Source of the DNA: Candidatus Methanolliviera sp. GoM_asphalt
Lineage (GTDB): Archaea; Halobacteriota; Methanoliparia; Methanoliparales; Methanoliparaceae
Assembly: GCA_902158745.1 (NCBI GenBank)
Contig: CABGHH010000027.1
Span: 1 to 13,721, forward strand
Direction of reading: 5' to 3'
Length of the DNA stretch: 13,721 nt
In this document: positions 6,532-13,721 of the stretch, one piece after another
Layout of the letters: every line of letters starts with the position of its first letter
How positions within the stretch are numbered: the stretch's first letter is position 1
The notes under the pieces: model-generated
The model's database searches: none
The model's input: the letters and a program-made list of their open reading frames with translations, nothing else
What the model was told of the DNA's origin: nothing
Made by a program: the position numbers and the translations under genes

Positions 6532-7211
6532 CTTACGGTCTCGACTCCATCCCTTATTAACCTTCCCTCTTTATATCTTCTATTTTTATCCACGATCTCC
6601 AAGGGCATCTCTAAAGATCTTAAGGATTCCTCTCTCGTCATACCAAAAAGCTCTGATAGAGCCGTCATTTGCCTGGGAGGTCTCAAATCAAACTTATTCT
6701 CTCCTCCTGTTGATAAGATCATCGGCGTTTTATACTTCCTCATCAACATTAAATTCCTCCTCATCTTCCCGAGAATCGCGGGCATCGACGTTCTACTATA
6801 TATCAACGCAGCGAGACAGAAATCCATCGCCACTCCATTCTCCGCGGCAAATCTCGCGGTGATATGATCGATCCCGTACCCACCCTCTGTATGTCTTACC
6901 AGGTTAATCTCTTTCTCTCTCGACGCCATCCGATCTATCTTATCATTTCCCCCATAAACCGCCAGTAGATCGCCTCTTCTTCTAAACTTATAAACCTTTT
7001 TTTTAAGATTTGATAAGGAATCTGCGAATATCTCGATCCCAGAAAAAACTTTAAATTCTCTCGGAAGTATCATATTCTCAAAAATCTTCTCGTCGAATAT
7101 ATCGTCTTTGACGAGAACAATCGCCCCAGCGAAACCATACCTCTTCAACAAGAAAAGCATCTCTTGCGTATTCTCCTTTCCCTTGTAAGAGATGCAATCG
7201 TAAAACCCCAT
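6528..7211 (-). CDS. rnp3: RNase P protein component 3 (Rnp3, Rpp30 homologue)
   Basis: A 227-residue TIM-barrel (PHP-like) protein homologous to Rpp30. It forms a heterotetramer with Rnp2 in archaeal RNase P. Visible: N-terminal FYDCISYKGKENTQEMLFLLKRYGF (about 3-27), the central GGNDKIDRMASREKEINLV (about 88-106) in which Rpp30 proteins have a conserved N-x-x-x-R-x-A-like stretch, GIDHITARFAAENGVAMDFCL (about 113-133), and the PMILSTGG strand (about 162-169). The C-terminus matches the usual helical end. It follows eL15 by 18 nt and overlaps rnp2 by 4 nt. The SD is weak. Length is normal. Confidence 0.93.
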   Translation of the reverse strand: MGFYDCISYKGKENTQEMLFLLKRYGFAGAIVLVKDDIFDEKIFENMILPREFKVFSGIEIFADSLSNLKKKVYKFRRRGDLLAVYGGNDKIDRMASREKEINLVRHTEGGYGIDHITARFAAENGVAMDFCLAALIYSRTSMPAILGKMRRNLMLMRKYKTPMILSTGGENKFDLRPPRQMTALSELFGMTREESLRSLEMPLEIVDKNRRYKEGRLIRDGVETVR

Positions 7212-7229
7212 TTCCGAGATTACTTGTTT

Positions 7230-7820
7230 TTACTTCCCTTTTCTCGCATGTGATCTGATGCTTGGCCTCGTCTTCTCCGTGCCAATTCCCTTCTTTCTAA
7301 GCCCCCTTCCCTTTGTGCCTGCGCTCGTCTTTCCGCGAAAGACCCTTCGTTTGTTCGGTGATTCACACAACCAATTGAGATCTTTGTCGTTCTTTATGAC
7401 AGGATGATTTGGGTCAACGAATATGACTTCATACCACTTTTTTATACCGTCTTCCCCTACCCAGTAGCTATTCAGGACCTCCATATTCGGAAACTTTCTT
7501 GCCGCCCTCTCTTCTGCAATCCTCTGTATGCTCTTTCCGCCCGTGATCTTATCCGTACCCATCCTCTTTGTTCTTCTGCCGTGGTTGAATCTCGATTTTC
7601 TACGTCCACCACGTCTAACCCCAACTCTCGCGACGATTATCCCCCTCTTTGCCTTGTATCCAAGAGACCTCGCCCGATCTATCCTTGTGGGATGTTCTAC
7701 CCTCACCACTGAAGACTCCCTTCGCCATATCTGCATCCTCTCCCACAATAGGTTCCTAACGTAGGTCTCCTTTGGCTTCTTCCACGCATCTCCCACGTAA
7801 CCATACATCGACTTAGACAT
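7230..7820 (-). CDS. rpl15e: 50S ribosomal protein eL15 (L15e)
   Basis: A 196-residue, strongly basic ribosomal protein of the archaeal/eukaryotic large subunit, of normal length. Signatures: [22 protein letters not shown] (about 25-46), [27 protein letters not shown] (about 49-75), the [24 protein letters not shown] segment (about 129-152), and the [22 protein letters not shown]-terminal region (about 158-178). ATG 7818-7820 starts 1 nt after the TAA of ilvC, so translation is probably linked to that of ilvC. Rnp3 follows after 18 nt. eL15 next to rnp3/rnp2/psmA is a conserved archaeal order. Confidence 0.97.
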   Translation of the reverse strand: MSKSMYGYVGDAWKKPKETYVRNLLWERMQIWRRESSVVRVEHPTRIDRARSLGYKAKRGIIVARVGVRRGGRRKSRFNHGRRTKRMGTDKITGGKSIQRIAEERAARKFPNMEVLNSYWVGEDGIKKWYEVIFVDPNHPVIKNDKDLNWLCESPNKRRVFRGKTSAGTKGRGLRKKGIGTEKTRPSIRSHARKGK

Positions 7821-7821
7821 T

Positions 7822-8814
7822 TTAATCTCTCTTCTTGCTGACCATCATCTCTCTCAATCTTCTTCCAACTTCTTCTATCAACTCGTCTTTCTCCAGTTCC
7901 CTATACCTCTTGAGCTGATTCATGTTTGTTCTCTGTTCTATGATGACGTCTCTCCCATATCCCCCCGTCCTTATAAAATGGAGCATATCTCTCATATTCT
8001 CTTTCACTTCTTCCCCTATTATCTCTTTCCCATATATCCTGCCCCCGTACTCGGCAGTATTGCTTACAGCGTCCCACATATTCTCAAGACCACCTTCATA
8101 TATCAGATCCACGATCAGTTTAAGCTCATTGCAACACTCAAAATAAGCTATTTCTGGTTGATAACCTGCTTCGACGAGCGTATTGAAACCTGATTTTATC
8201 AATTCCACCACTCCACCACAAAGAACAGATATCTCACCGAATAAATCTGTTTCAACCTCTTCCTTAAATGTCGTCTCGATCATACCGACCCTTCCGGAGC
8301 CAATACCCTTTCCCCATGCCAGTGCTTTCTCCATCGCATCCCCCGTGTAATCTTGATAGACTGCGACGCATGAGGGAACACCAAAACCTTCCTCATACGT
8401 GCTTCTCACGGTTGGCCCCGGAGCCTTCGGTGCAATCAGCACCACATCTATCTCTGAAATAGGTTTTATGAGACCATATACCAGACTAAAGGCATGACAG
8501 ACCCCTAAGGTATCGCCCTTTGATAGATTATCCCTTATCTGCCCCTCATAAATTGCCTCATGCGTTTCATCCGGTACAGTTATTATGATCAGATCACCTT
8601 TCTTTGTGGCATCTTTAACCGAATACACATCAAACCCATCTTTCTTTGCCATATCATAAGATCTTCCTTCCCTCTGTCCAATTATCACGTTCAGTCCGGA
8701 ATCCCTCATATTCAGCGCCTGATGTCTTCCCTGACTTCCGTATCCTACAACGGCGATATTCTTTCCCCCAAAGACGTCCAATTTTACATCCTTATCATAG
8801 TAGATCTTTGCCAT
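7822..8814 (-). CDS. ilvC: ketol-acid reductoisomerase, class I
   Basis: A 330-residue class I enzyme. It isomerises and reduces 2-acetolactate or 2-aceto-2-hydroxybutyrate to dihydroxy acids in valine, leucine and isoleucine synthesis, using Mg2+ and NAD(P)H. Visible: Rossmann motif GYGSQG at 24-29, cofactor loop GQREGRS at 46-52, conserved His in GVCHAF near 107, [10 protein letters not shown] (about 128-137), the metal ligands in ETDLFGE near 190-194, YQPEIAYFE, and [14 protein letters not shown]. The cofactor loop is one residue shorter than the common GLRxGSxS form, and the residue after the first G is Q. ATG 8812-8814 has a clear SD. It lies between ilvN (28-nt gap) and the eL15 gene (1 nt). 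Confidence 0.97.
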   Translation of the reverse strand: MAKIYYDKDVKLDVFGGKNIAVVGYGSQGRHQALNMRDSGLNVIIGQREGRSYDMAKKDGFDVYSVKDATKKGDLIIITVPDETHEAIYEGQIRDNLSKGDTLGVCHAFSLVYGLIKPISEIDVVLIAPKAPGPTVRSTYEEGFGVPSCVAVYQDYTGDAMEKALAWGKGIGSGRVGMIETTFKEEVETDLFGEISVLCGGVVELIKSGFNTLVEAGYQPEIAYFECCNELKLIVDLIYEGGLENMWDAVSNTAEYGGRIYGKEIIGEEVKENMRDMLHFIRTGGYGRDVIIEQRTNMNQLKRYRELEKDELIEEVGRRLREMMVSKKRD

Positions 8815-8820
8815 TTAAAA

Positions 8821-8828
8821 ACCTCCAA
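8821..8828 (-). promoter_or_regulatory. Shine-Dalgarno of ilvC
   Basis: Minus-strand TTGGAGGT, 6 nt before the ATG, in the 28-nt ilvN-ilvC gap. The gap is AT-rich but too short to show a convincing separate TATA/BRE promoter. Confidence 0.8.
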
Positions 8829-8842
8829 TTTTCAATTATTTT

Positions 8843-9346
8843 TTAACCTTCCTTCTTTATTGTTGTTGCCTTTGCCCCTCTTGCAAGGGCGATCAACCCA
8901 GTTTGAGCCATCTCTTTGATCCCGAATCGTCTCATGAGATCTATAAATGCCATTATCTTCTCATCAGTTCCGGTGACCTCTATTATCAACGATTTTGGAG
9001 AGACATCTATTATTTTGGTTCTGAATATATCAGAAATCTCAATTATCTCCCCCATCGTCTCTCTATCTACGGAAACTTTTATCAACGCCAATCCTCTACC
9101 AGTCATATCACCTGAAGATAGATCACTCACCTTTATGACGTCGATCAACTTATTCAACTGCTTCGTAACCTGTTCCAAAACCTTATCGTCTCCCTCAACT
9201 ACCACCGTCAATCTGGATATCTTTGGATCTTCCGTCTCTCCGACGGCGGCGCTCTCGATATTAAAACCCCGTCTGCTGAAGAGATTTATTATCCTTGAAA
9301 GAACGCCCGGTTTGTTCTCCACGAGGGCTGCCAAGACGTGTTTCAT
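8843..9346 (-). CDS. ilvN: acetolactate synthase small (regulatory) subunit
   Basis: A 167-residue regulatory subunit of acetohydroxyacid synthase (IlvN/IlvH). It binds the IlvB catalytic subunit, raises its activity and mediates feedback by valine. The N-terminal ACT domain (about 1-75) starts MKHVLAALVENKPGVLSRI and contains FSRRGFNIESAAVGETEDP. A second ACT-like domain (about 80-160) includes LALIKVSVDRETMGEI and the end TGLIALARG. An upstream in-frame ATG at 9368-9370 would add eight residues. ATG 9344-9346 is preferred because it fits the family start and has GGAGG (9355-9359) 8 nt upstream. It begins 1 nt after the ilvB stop. Confidence 0.95.
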   Translation of the reverse strand: MKHVLAALVENKPGVLSRIINLFSRRGFNIESAAVGETEDPKISRLTVVVEGDDKVLEQVTKQLNKLIDVIKVSDLSSGDMTGRGLALIKVSVDRETMGEIIEISDIFRTKIIDVSPKSLIIEVTGTDEKIMAFIDLMRRFGIKEMAQTGLIALARGAKATTIKKEG

Positions 9347-9347
9347 A

Positions 9348-11030
9348 TCAATTTCCTCCGATGATCTCATCTAGAGGCGCCCCGGCCGGAACCATCGGGA
9401 ATACATTCTCCTCCTCCTCTATCCTGAAATCTATTATCGCCGGCTTATCAGTCTCTATAGCCTCTTCTATAGCCGATCTAACCTCGCTCTTCCTCGTCAC
9501 CCTCGTACCGAAAGCCCCGTATGCCTCCGCGAACTTGACGAGATCGGGAAGATACCCGAGCTTCGTGCCGGAATATCTCCGCTCATAAAATAATTCCTGC
9601 CACTGCCTGACCATTCCGAGGTAGCCATTGTTGAGTACCGCCACCTTCACCGGAATATCATTTTGAACCGCAGTGGCGAGTTCTTGGCAGTTCATCTGGA
9701 AACTCCCATCTCCTGATATATCAAATACCATTTCATCTGGTTTGGCGACTTTTGCCCCGATGGCGGCTGGAAAACCATATCCCATCGTCCCGAGTCCACC
9801 GGAAGATATGAATCTCCTCGGACGATTGCATAGATAATATTGAGCCGCCCACATCTGATTTTGTCCAACCTCTGTGACTATTATCGCTTCTCCTTTTGTG
9901 GTCTTATATAGTTCTTTTATTATATACTGTGGTTTTAGCGTCTCCCCAGATTCCTCAAAAGATAGAGGATACTCTTCTCTCCATCTCTTTACCTTCGCCA
10001 ACCAGTCCTTCGTCTTCTCCTTCTTTATCTGAATCTTGATTTCATTGGTGATGGATGAGAGGATATTTTTTGCGTCCCCCACAATGGGAAGGTCTGCCCT
10101 CACGTTCTTTCCTATCTCCGCGGGATCTATATCAATATGTATTATCTTTGCATCTGCAGCAAAGCTCTCTATCTTTCCGGTCACTCTGTCACTGAATCTC
10201 ACTCCAACGGCGATGACCAGATTGGAGTTCATCACGGAATAGTTTGCATATCTGGTGCCGTGCATTCCGAGCATCCCCAATGAGAGCGGATGATCTTCTG
10301 GAAAAGCACCTTTTCCCATGAGCGTCGTAGTGACAGGGATCATCACCAACTCCGCGAGCTCTCTTAATTCCTCATCTGCACCGGAGATTATTGTTCCCCC
10401 ACCCGCTATTATGACGGGTCTCTCGGCACTTATGATCAGGTCTGCCGCCCTCTTGATCTGCTTCGGGTGCCCACCATAAGTTGGTTTATATCCGGGCAGG
10501 TTTATCTTGATATCCTTCTTATAATCGGTCTCTGCGGTCTGCACATCCTTTGGAAGGTCTACCAGCACGGGGCCTGGTCTTCCCGTAGAAGCAATATAGA
10601 AAGCTTCTCTTAGCGTATTTTGAAGTTCTTTCACATCCGTTACGAGGTAGTTGTGCTTCGTCACCGAAAAAGTTATCCCGGTTATGTTTGCCTCCTGAAA
10701 TGCGTCGTTTCCTATCAACGTCGTCGGCACCTGACCCGTCAATGCTAATACCGGGATAGAGTCCATATATGCTGTGGCCAGGCCGGTGACCAGATTCGTA
10801 GCTCCGGGCCCGGAGGTAGCGATACATACACCGACTCTACCACTTGCCCTTGCATATCCATCCGCCGCGTGTGCCGCGGCTTGCTCATGCCTCATGAGTA
10901 TATGCCTTATCTTGGAATCGTAAAATTCGTCATAGAGAGGTATCAGAACGCCGCCCGGAATGCCGAAGACCACTTCCACGCCTTCCTCCATCAATGATTC
11001 TAAGATTATTGCCGTCCCAATTTTTTTCAT
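9348..11030 (-). CDS. ilvB: acetolactate synthase large (catalytic) subunit
   Basis: A 560-residue thiamine-diphosphate enzyme that condenses two pyruvates to acetolactate, or pyruvate with 2-ketobutyrate to acetohydroxybutyrate, the first common step to branched-chain amino acids. Visible: FGIPGG near 22-27, the catalytic Glu at about 49 in [18 protein letters not shown], a central FAD/nucleotide-binding domain, [16 protein letters not shown], and the ThDP motif GDGSFQMN...LNNGYLGM near 440-470. The order PYR, central, PP domain is normal. GTG 11037-11039 would add three residues and overlaps the upstream stop. ATG 11028-11030 is preferred: GGAGTGAGG (11034-11042) lies before it, with GGAG 8 nt away, and MKKIGTAII fits the family start. 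It is 5 nt after cimA/leuA and 1 nt before ilvN. Confidence 0.96.
   Translation of the reverse strand: MKKIGTAIILESLMEEGVEVVFGIPGGVLIPLYDEFYDSKIRHILMRHEQAAAHAADGYARASGRVGVCIATSGPGATNLVTGLATAYMDSIPVLALTGQVPTTLIGNDAFQEANITGITFSVTKHNYLVTDVKELQNTLREAFYIASTGRPGPVLVDLPKDVQTAETDYKKDIKINLPGYKPTYGGHPKQIKRAADLIISAERPVIIAGGGTIISGADEELRELAELVMIPVTTTLMGKGAFPEDHPLSLGMLGMHGTRYANYSVMNSNLVIAVGVRFSDRVTGKIESFAADAKIIHIDIDPAEIGKNVRADLPIVGDAKNILSSITNEIKIQIKKEKTKDWLAKVKRWREEYPLSFEESGETLKPQYIIKELYKTTKGEAIIVTEVGQNQMWAAQYYLCNRPRRFISSGGLGTMGYGFPAAIGAKVAKPDEMVFDISGDGSFQMNCQELATAVQNDIPVKVAVLNNGYLGMVRQWQELFYERRYSGTKLGYLPDLVKFAEAYGAFGTRVTRKSEVRSAIEEAIETDKPAIIDFRIEEEENVFPMVPAGAPLDEIIGGN
9355..9359 (-). promoter_or_regulatory. 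Shine-Dalgarno that decides the ilvN start
   Basis: Minus-strand GGAGG inside the last ilvB codons, 8 nt before ATG 9344-9346. It lies downstream of the alternative ATG 9368-9370 and so argues against that longer start. Confidence 0.75.
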
Positions 11031-11033
11031 TAA

Positions 11034-11042
11034 CCTCACTCC
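11034..11042 (-). promoter_or_regulatory. Shine-Dalgarno of ilvB over the upstream stop
   Basis: Minus-strand GGAGTGAGG, spanning the TGA of the upstream synthase gene. GGAG is 8 nt before ATG 11028-11030, the same spacing as at other genes here, which favours ATG over the GTG nine nt upstream. Confidence 0.65.
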
Positions 11043-12532
11043 AATAACCTATTGACGCCTGCTATCACTGCCTCTATCGACGCCCTTATTATATCCACAT
11101 CGACTCCACTTGTGGAGATACTTCTGCCATCTTTGATCAGTTTGACATCGACATCGACCAATGCATCCGTTCCCCCACTTATCGCATCCACATGATATTC
11201 ATCCAACGCTATATCCGTAACATCTGATATAACCTTTTTTAGTGCGTTTATGGCAGCATCCACGGGACCTATGCCGACATCAGCACCAATAATATCTTTT
11301 TTATCGATCGAGAGTCTTATCGATGCCGTCGGGGTAACGTTACTGCCGCTCACGACATTGTATTCCACAAGCTTCACCATCGGTTCTCTCTCGATCGAGA
11401 GAACATTCTCCGTTATCGCCAGGAGATCACCGTCCGTTACTTTTTTACCTTTATCTCCTATCTCTTTTATCTTTCTTAATATCTCATCCACCTGTTCCGA
11501 ATTGGCATCGAACCCGAAGTCTTTTAGAGCGATCTCCACTGAGGTTCTTCCCGCGTGCTTTCCGACGATTATCTTCCTCTTTCTCCCTACCATCTCCGGT
11601 TTTATCGGCTCATAAGTGGATGGATCTGTTGCTATCCCATGAACATGGATTCCCGCCTCGTGTGTGAATGCGTTACCGCCAATCATAGATTTATTTGGGG
11701 GTACAACCACCCCTGTCAACCTAGAGACCATTCTGGACAACTTGTAGAGGAGTTCAGTCTTTATACTTAGCTCCTGGTTGTAGAGAAATTTTAAAGTTGC
11801 CGCCACCTCCTCGAGGCTTGCATTTCCCGCCCTCTCGCCGAGGCCGTTTACTGCCACGTGGACCTCGGATGCTCCATTCCTTAACGCGGTTATCGAATTT
11901 GCAGTTGCAAGTCCGAAATCATCGTGTGCATGAATGCTTAAAGGGATCTTTACATCAGTCGAGAGCCTCGAGAAGATCTCTTTCGTTCTTTCAGGGGTCA
12001 AAATGCCGACGGTATCACAGAGACATGCCCTGCTTGCTTTAAGTTCTTCTCCCTCTCTGAATACATCGATCAGATAATCCAAATTTGCCCTCGAAGCATC
12101 CTCTCCGCTCAATTCTACGATGAGTCCATGATCGTTTGCGTATTGTATCGACTTTGCGGTCATCTCCCTTATCTCATCTCTATTCTTATTCGTCTTTCTC
12201 ATGTGAAGATTCGAGACGGGGACAACTAAATGTATCGAATCGACATTGCATTCGAGTGCATAATCTATATCCCTCTGAAGGGGTCTCGCGTATGTGCATA
12301 TCTCCGCGTTCAACCCCTCATCTACTATTCTTTTTATTCCTTCTCTTTCTCCTTTTGAAACTACCGCAGATCCAGCTTCTATGATATCAACGCCTAATTC
12401 ATCCAGATTCTTTGCGATGAGAAGTTTCTCCTCCCCCGTCAAAGAAACCCCTGGCGTCTGTTCTCCATCTCTCAACGTCGTATCCAAGAAGCGTATTTTA
12501 TTCACGAGTTGTCCACACTCTTTATTATCCAT
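11036..12532 (-). CDS. cimA: citramalate / 2-isopropylmalate synthase family, CimA-like
   Basis: A 498-residue DRE-TIM acyltransferase that condenses acetyl-CoA with a 2-keto acid. The catalytic barrel (about 12-280) shows [16 protein letters not shown] (metal and substrate residues R21, D22), HAHDDFG (H201, H203) and [12 protein letters not shown] (N237). A linker region with HEAGIHVHG follows, then a C-terminal LeuA-type regulatory domain (about 390-498) with [28 protein letters not shown] and [11 protein letters not shown]. From memory, the [16 protein letters not shown] stretch resembles archaeal citramalate synthase (pyruvate route to isoleucine) more than LeuA; isopropylmalate synthase cannot be excluded. 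ATG 12530-12532 overlaps the M42 gene by 8 nt and lacks a clear SD; GTG 12503-12505 would give a family-like start and no overlap. It heads ilvBNC, which fits isoleucine synthesis. Confidence 0.85.
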   Translation of the reverse strand: MDNKECGQLVNKIRFLDTTLRDGEQTPGVSLTGEEKLLIAKNLDELGVDIIEAGSAVVSKGEREGIKRIVDEGLNAEICTYARPLQRDIDYALECNVDSIHLVVPVSNLHMRKTNKNRDEIREMTAKSIQYANDHGLIVELSGEDASRANLDYLIDVFREGEELKASRACLCDTVGILTPERTKEIFSRLSTDVKIPLSIHAHDDFGLATANSITALRNGASEVHVAVNGLGERAGNASLEEVAATLKFLYNQELSIKTELLYKLSRMVSRLTGVVVPPNKSMIGGNAFTHEAGIHVHGIATDPSTYEPIKPEMVGRKRKIIVGKHAGRTSVEIALKDFGFDANSEQVDEILRKIKEIGDKGKKVTDGDLLAITENVLSIEREPMVKLVEYNVVSGSNVTPTASIRLSIDKKDIIGADVGIGPVDAAINALKKVISDVTDIALDEYHVDAISGGTDALVDVDVKLIKDGRSISTSGVDVDIIRASIEAVIAGVNRLLE

Positions 12533-13604
12533 TAAAATATCTTTCTATATTCTCCAAGGAACGTGCGATTAATTCGGCACAGTTGTCTATATCATCTAAA
12601 CTCAGCACTTCGACTTGTGAATGTATATATCTCGTCGGAATACTTATCACGCTGCTTGGAATGCCCGCCCTGGTCAGATGAATTGCCGTAGCATCCGTCG
12701 TCCCTCCGTCGGAGACGTCGAGCTGGTAAGGTATGTTATTATCCTCTGCCGTCTCTGTGAGCCATTCAATAACTTTTTTGGGCGCGAGTAATCCTCTTCC
12801 AGATGCATCTGCCACGGTTATGGCAGGCCCCTTATCTATCTCTATCGGAGATTCTTTCTTCTCGATTCCCGGGTGATCTCCCGGAATGGTTGTATCTATT
12901 GCAAGGGCAAGATCCGGATCGAGCCCAAACGCGGAAGTTCTGGCCCCTTTCAACCCAACCTCCTCCTGAACCGTTCCAACAGCATAGATCGTGCATTTTG
13001 CTCTTACTCTTTTCATCGCCTCGATCATGACGGTGAGCCCTGCTCTGTTATCGAATGCTTTTCCCGTAATCCTATTATTTAAAAGATCTTTTGACACCAT
13101 ATCGAGTGTTATCGGCGTGCCTCTCTTTATCCCCGCTTCATCTACTTCTTTCTCGTTCTTTGCCCCTATATCGATGAACATATCATCCAACTTAATAGGC
13201 TTCTTCTCATCTTCCTTCTTCATCAGATGGGGTGGCTTAGAACCTATCACACCCAAGATGGGCCCCTTCTCACCGTGTAAGACCACCCTCGTATTTAAGA
13301 GCGATTGATCGAACCATCCTCCAATCCCAACAAATCTTATGAACCCCTTTTCATCTATATATTTTGCCATCAAGCCTATCTCGTCCATGTGAGCGGCGAG
13401 CATAACCTTTTTTTTGGAGTATTCTAAAGACTCCGAAGAGTTTTGAGCATTTTTAACGGTTATTAAATTTCCAAGTGCATCTTCTCTGATCTCATCGACA
13501 TATTTCCCGATCTCACCCCTTAGAACTTCTCTGACAGAATCTTCATATCCGGAGATGCCGTTGCTATTGGATAATCTCTGTATAATTCTTTTAATATCAT
13601 TCAT
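12525..13604 (-). CDS. M42-family aminopeptidase (TET-type)
   Basis: A 359-residue metallo-aminopeptidase of the M42 family, related to archaeal TET peptidases, which form dodecameric tetrahedral shells and trim peptides released by the proteasome. All metal and catalytic residues are visible: H72 and D74 in AAHMDE, D185 in KAFDNRAG, E214 and E215 in GTVQEEVGLKGA, D237 in ALAIDTT, and H328 in RYIHSQVE. Such proteins are also annotated as endoglucanase or deblocking aminopeptidase; the true substrate cannot be read from sequence. The start is 2 nt after the preceding gene's stop; GGAAT forms a weak SD. It overlaps the synthase gene by 8 nt. Confidence 0.93.
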   Translation of the reverse strand: MNDIKRIIQRLSNSNGISGYEDSVREVLRGEIGKYVDEIREDALGNLITVKNAQNSSESLEYSKKKVMLAAHMDEIGLMAKYIDEKGFIRFVGIGGWFDQSLLNTRVVLHGEKGPILGVIGSKPPHLMKKEDEKKPIKLDDMFIDIGAKNEKEVDEAGIKRGTPITLDMVSKDLLNNRITGKAFDNRAGLTVMIEAMKRVRAKCTIYAVGTVQEEVGLKGARTSAFGLDPDLALAIDTTIPGDHPGIEKKESPIEIDKGPAITVADASGRGLLAPKKVIEWLTETAEDNNIPYQLDVSDGGTTDATAIHLTRAGIPSSVISIPTRYIHSQVEVLSLDDIDNCAELIARSLENIERYFNG

Positions 13605-13606
13605 AT

Positions 13607-13721
13607 CTATTCCAGCTTGGTATGTCTCTTCTTCAAGTCTTCCTCATCTTCGTTCAGTATCGCCATCAACTCAGCCACGATACCATCCGCGAAGACCATC
13701 GTGGTATCCTCAAAGAACATA
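13607..13721 (-). CDS. unidentified protein, C-terminal 37 residues
   Basis: The window's right edge cuts this gene. The visible frame reads MFFEDTTMVFADGI, then a helix-like VAELMAILNEDEEDL, and ends KKRHTKLE at TAG 13607-13609. An ATG at 13718-13720 is at the very edge and may be internal. The frame is taken as real because it runs unbroken to the edge and its stop is 2 nt before the M42 ATG, like other junctions in this run. The acidic then basic C-terminal helix is not enough to name a family, and I do not recognise it. Confidence 0.55.
   Translation of the reverse strand, partial: MFFEDTTMVFADGIVAELMAILNEDEEDLKKRHTKLE

Noticed and set aside
6287..6862. 191-codon plus-strand open frame
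   Set aside because: It lies antisense to rnp2 and rnp3, which have clear family signatures. The translation is low-complexity S/L/R-rich sequence, typical of a complementary-strand shadow.
8815..8842. Internal promoter before ilvC
   Set aside because: The 28-nt AT-rich gap is too short for BRE/TATA plus start site, and the SD explains its only clear motif. A promoter inside ilvN cannot be excluded but is not visible.
10519..10827. 102-codon minus-strand open frame in a second frame
   Set aside because: Fully inside ilvB in another frame on the same strand; arginine- and glycine-rich shadow.
11250..11615. 121-codon plus-strand open frame
   Set aside because: Complement of the cimA-like C-terminal half; S/T/L/P-rich with no SD.
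1..13721. CRISPR array, tRNA, rRNA, insertion sequence, toxin-antitoxin or defence system
   Set aside because: No direct-repeat series, no tRNA- or rRNA-like segment, no transposase or integrase frame, and no unassigned large gene. The window is nearly filled by identified core genes.

Overview
The window looks like chromosomal DNA from a euryarchaeon. Evidence: archaeal RNase P proteins Rnp2 and Rnp3, exosome subunits Rrp4/Rrp41/Rrp42, SBDS, KEOPS subunit Pcc1, proteasome alpha, prefoldin beta, RNA polymerase subunit P, and ribosomal proteins eL15 and eL43. Bacteria lack most of these, the genes have no introns, and several have strong Shine-Dalgarno (SD) sites. A cobalamin-dependent mutase module next to a CimA-like synthase suggests a methanogen- or ANME-related lineage. 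That placement is inference only; there is no rRNA or mcr gene to confirm it.

Layout. (1) Positions 1-1209, plus strand: the 3' end of a B12-binding subunit or domain of a methylmalonyl-CoA-type mutase, then its MeaB-like GTPase chaperone. (2) 1210-1450: a convergent intergenic region with a hairpin and a near-palindromic A-run/T-run element that looks like a terminator for both strands. (3) 1451-13721, minus strand: 17 genes in one direction with gaps of 0-45 nt or overlaps. In transcription order these are: an unidentified gene (3' end only), an M42 aminopeptidase, a citramalate/isopropylmalate synthase, ilvB, ilvN, ilvC, eL15, rnp3, rnp2, psmA, the SBDS gene, rrp4, rrp41, rrp42, eL43, rpoP, pcc1 and prefoldin beta.

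Function. The upstream half of the run makes branched-chain amino acids: CimA/LeuA-type chain-extension, acetolactate synthase large and small subunits, and ketol-acid reductoisomerase. The downstream half is the conserved archaeal superoperon for RNA and protein processing: ribosome parts, tRNA 5' maturation (RNase P), RNA decay (exosome), ribosome maturation (SBDS), proteolysis (proteasome), tRNA t6A modification (KEOPS), transcription (RpoP) and co-chaperone (prefoldin). Only 1 nt separates ilvC from the eL15 gene, so the two blocks may be one transcript.

No tRNA, rRNA, CRISPR array, insertion sequence, integrase or prophage gene was seen. Most of the window is ordinary, well-conserved core genome. 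The points worth a second look are the divergent MeaB and its mutase partner, the two-way terminator, the shortened cofactor loop in IlvC, the joining of the amino-acid and superoperon blocks, and the 44-residue rpoP gene, which uses TTG and is easy to miss.
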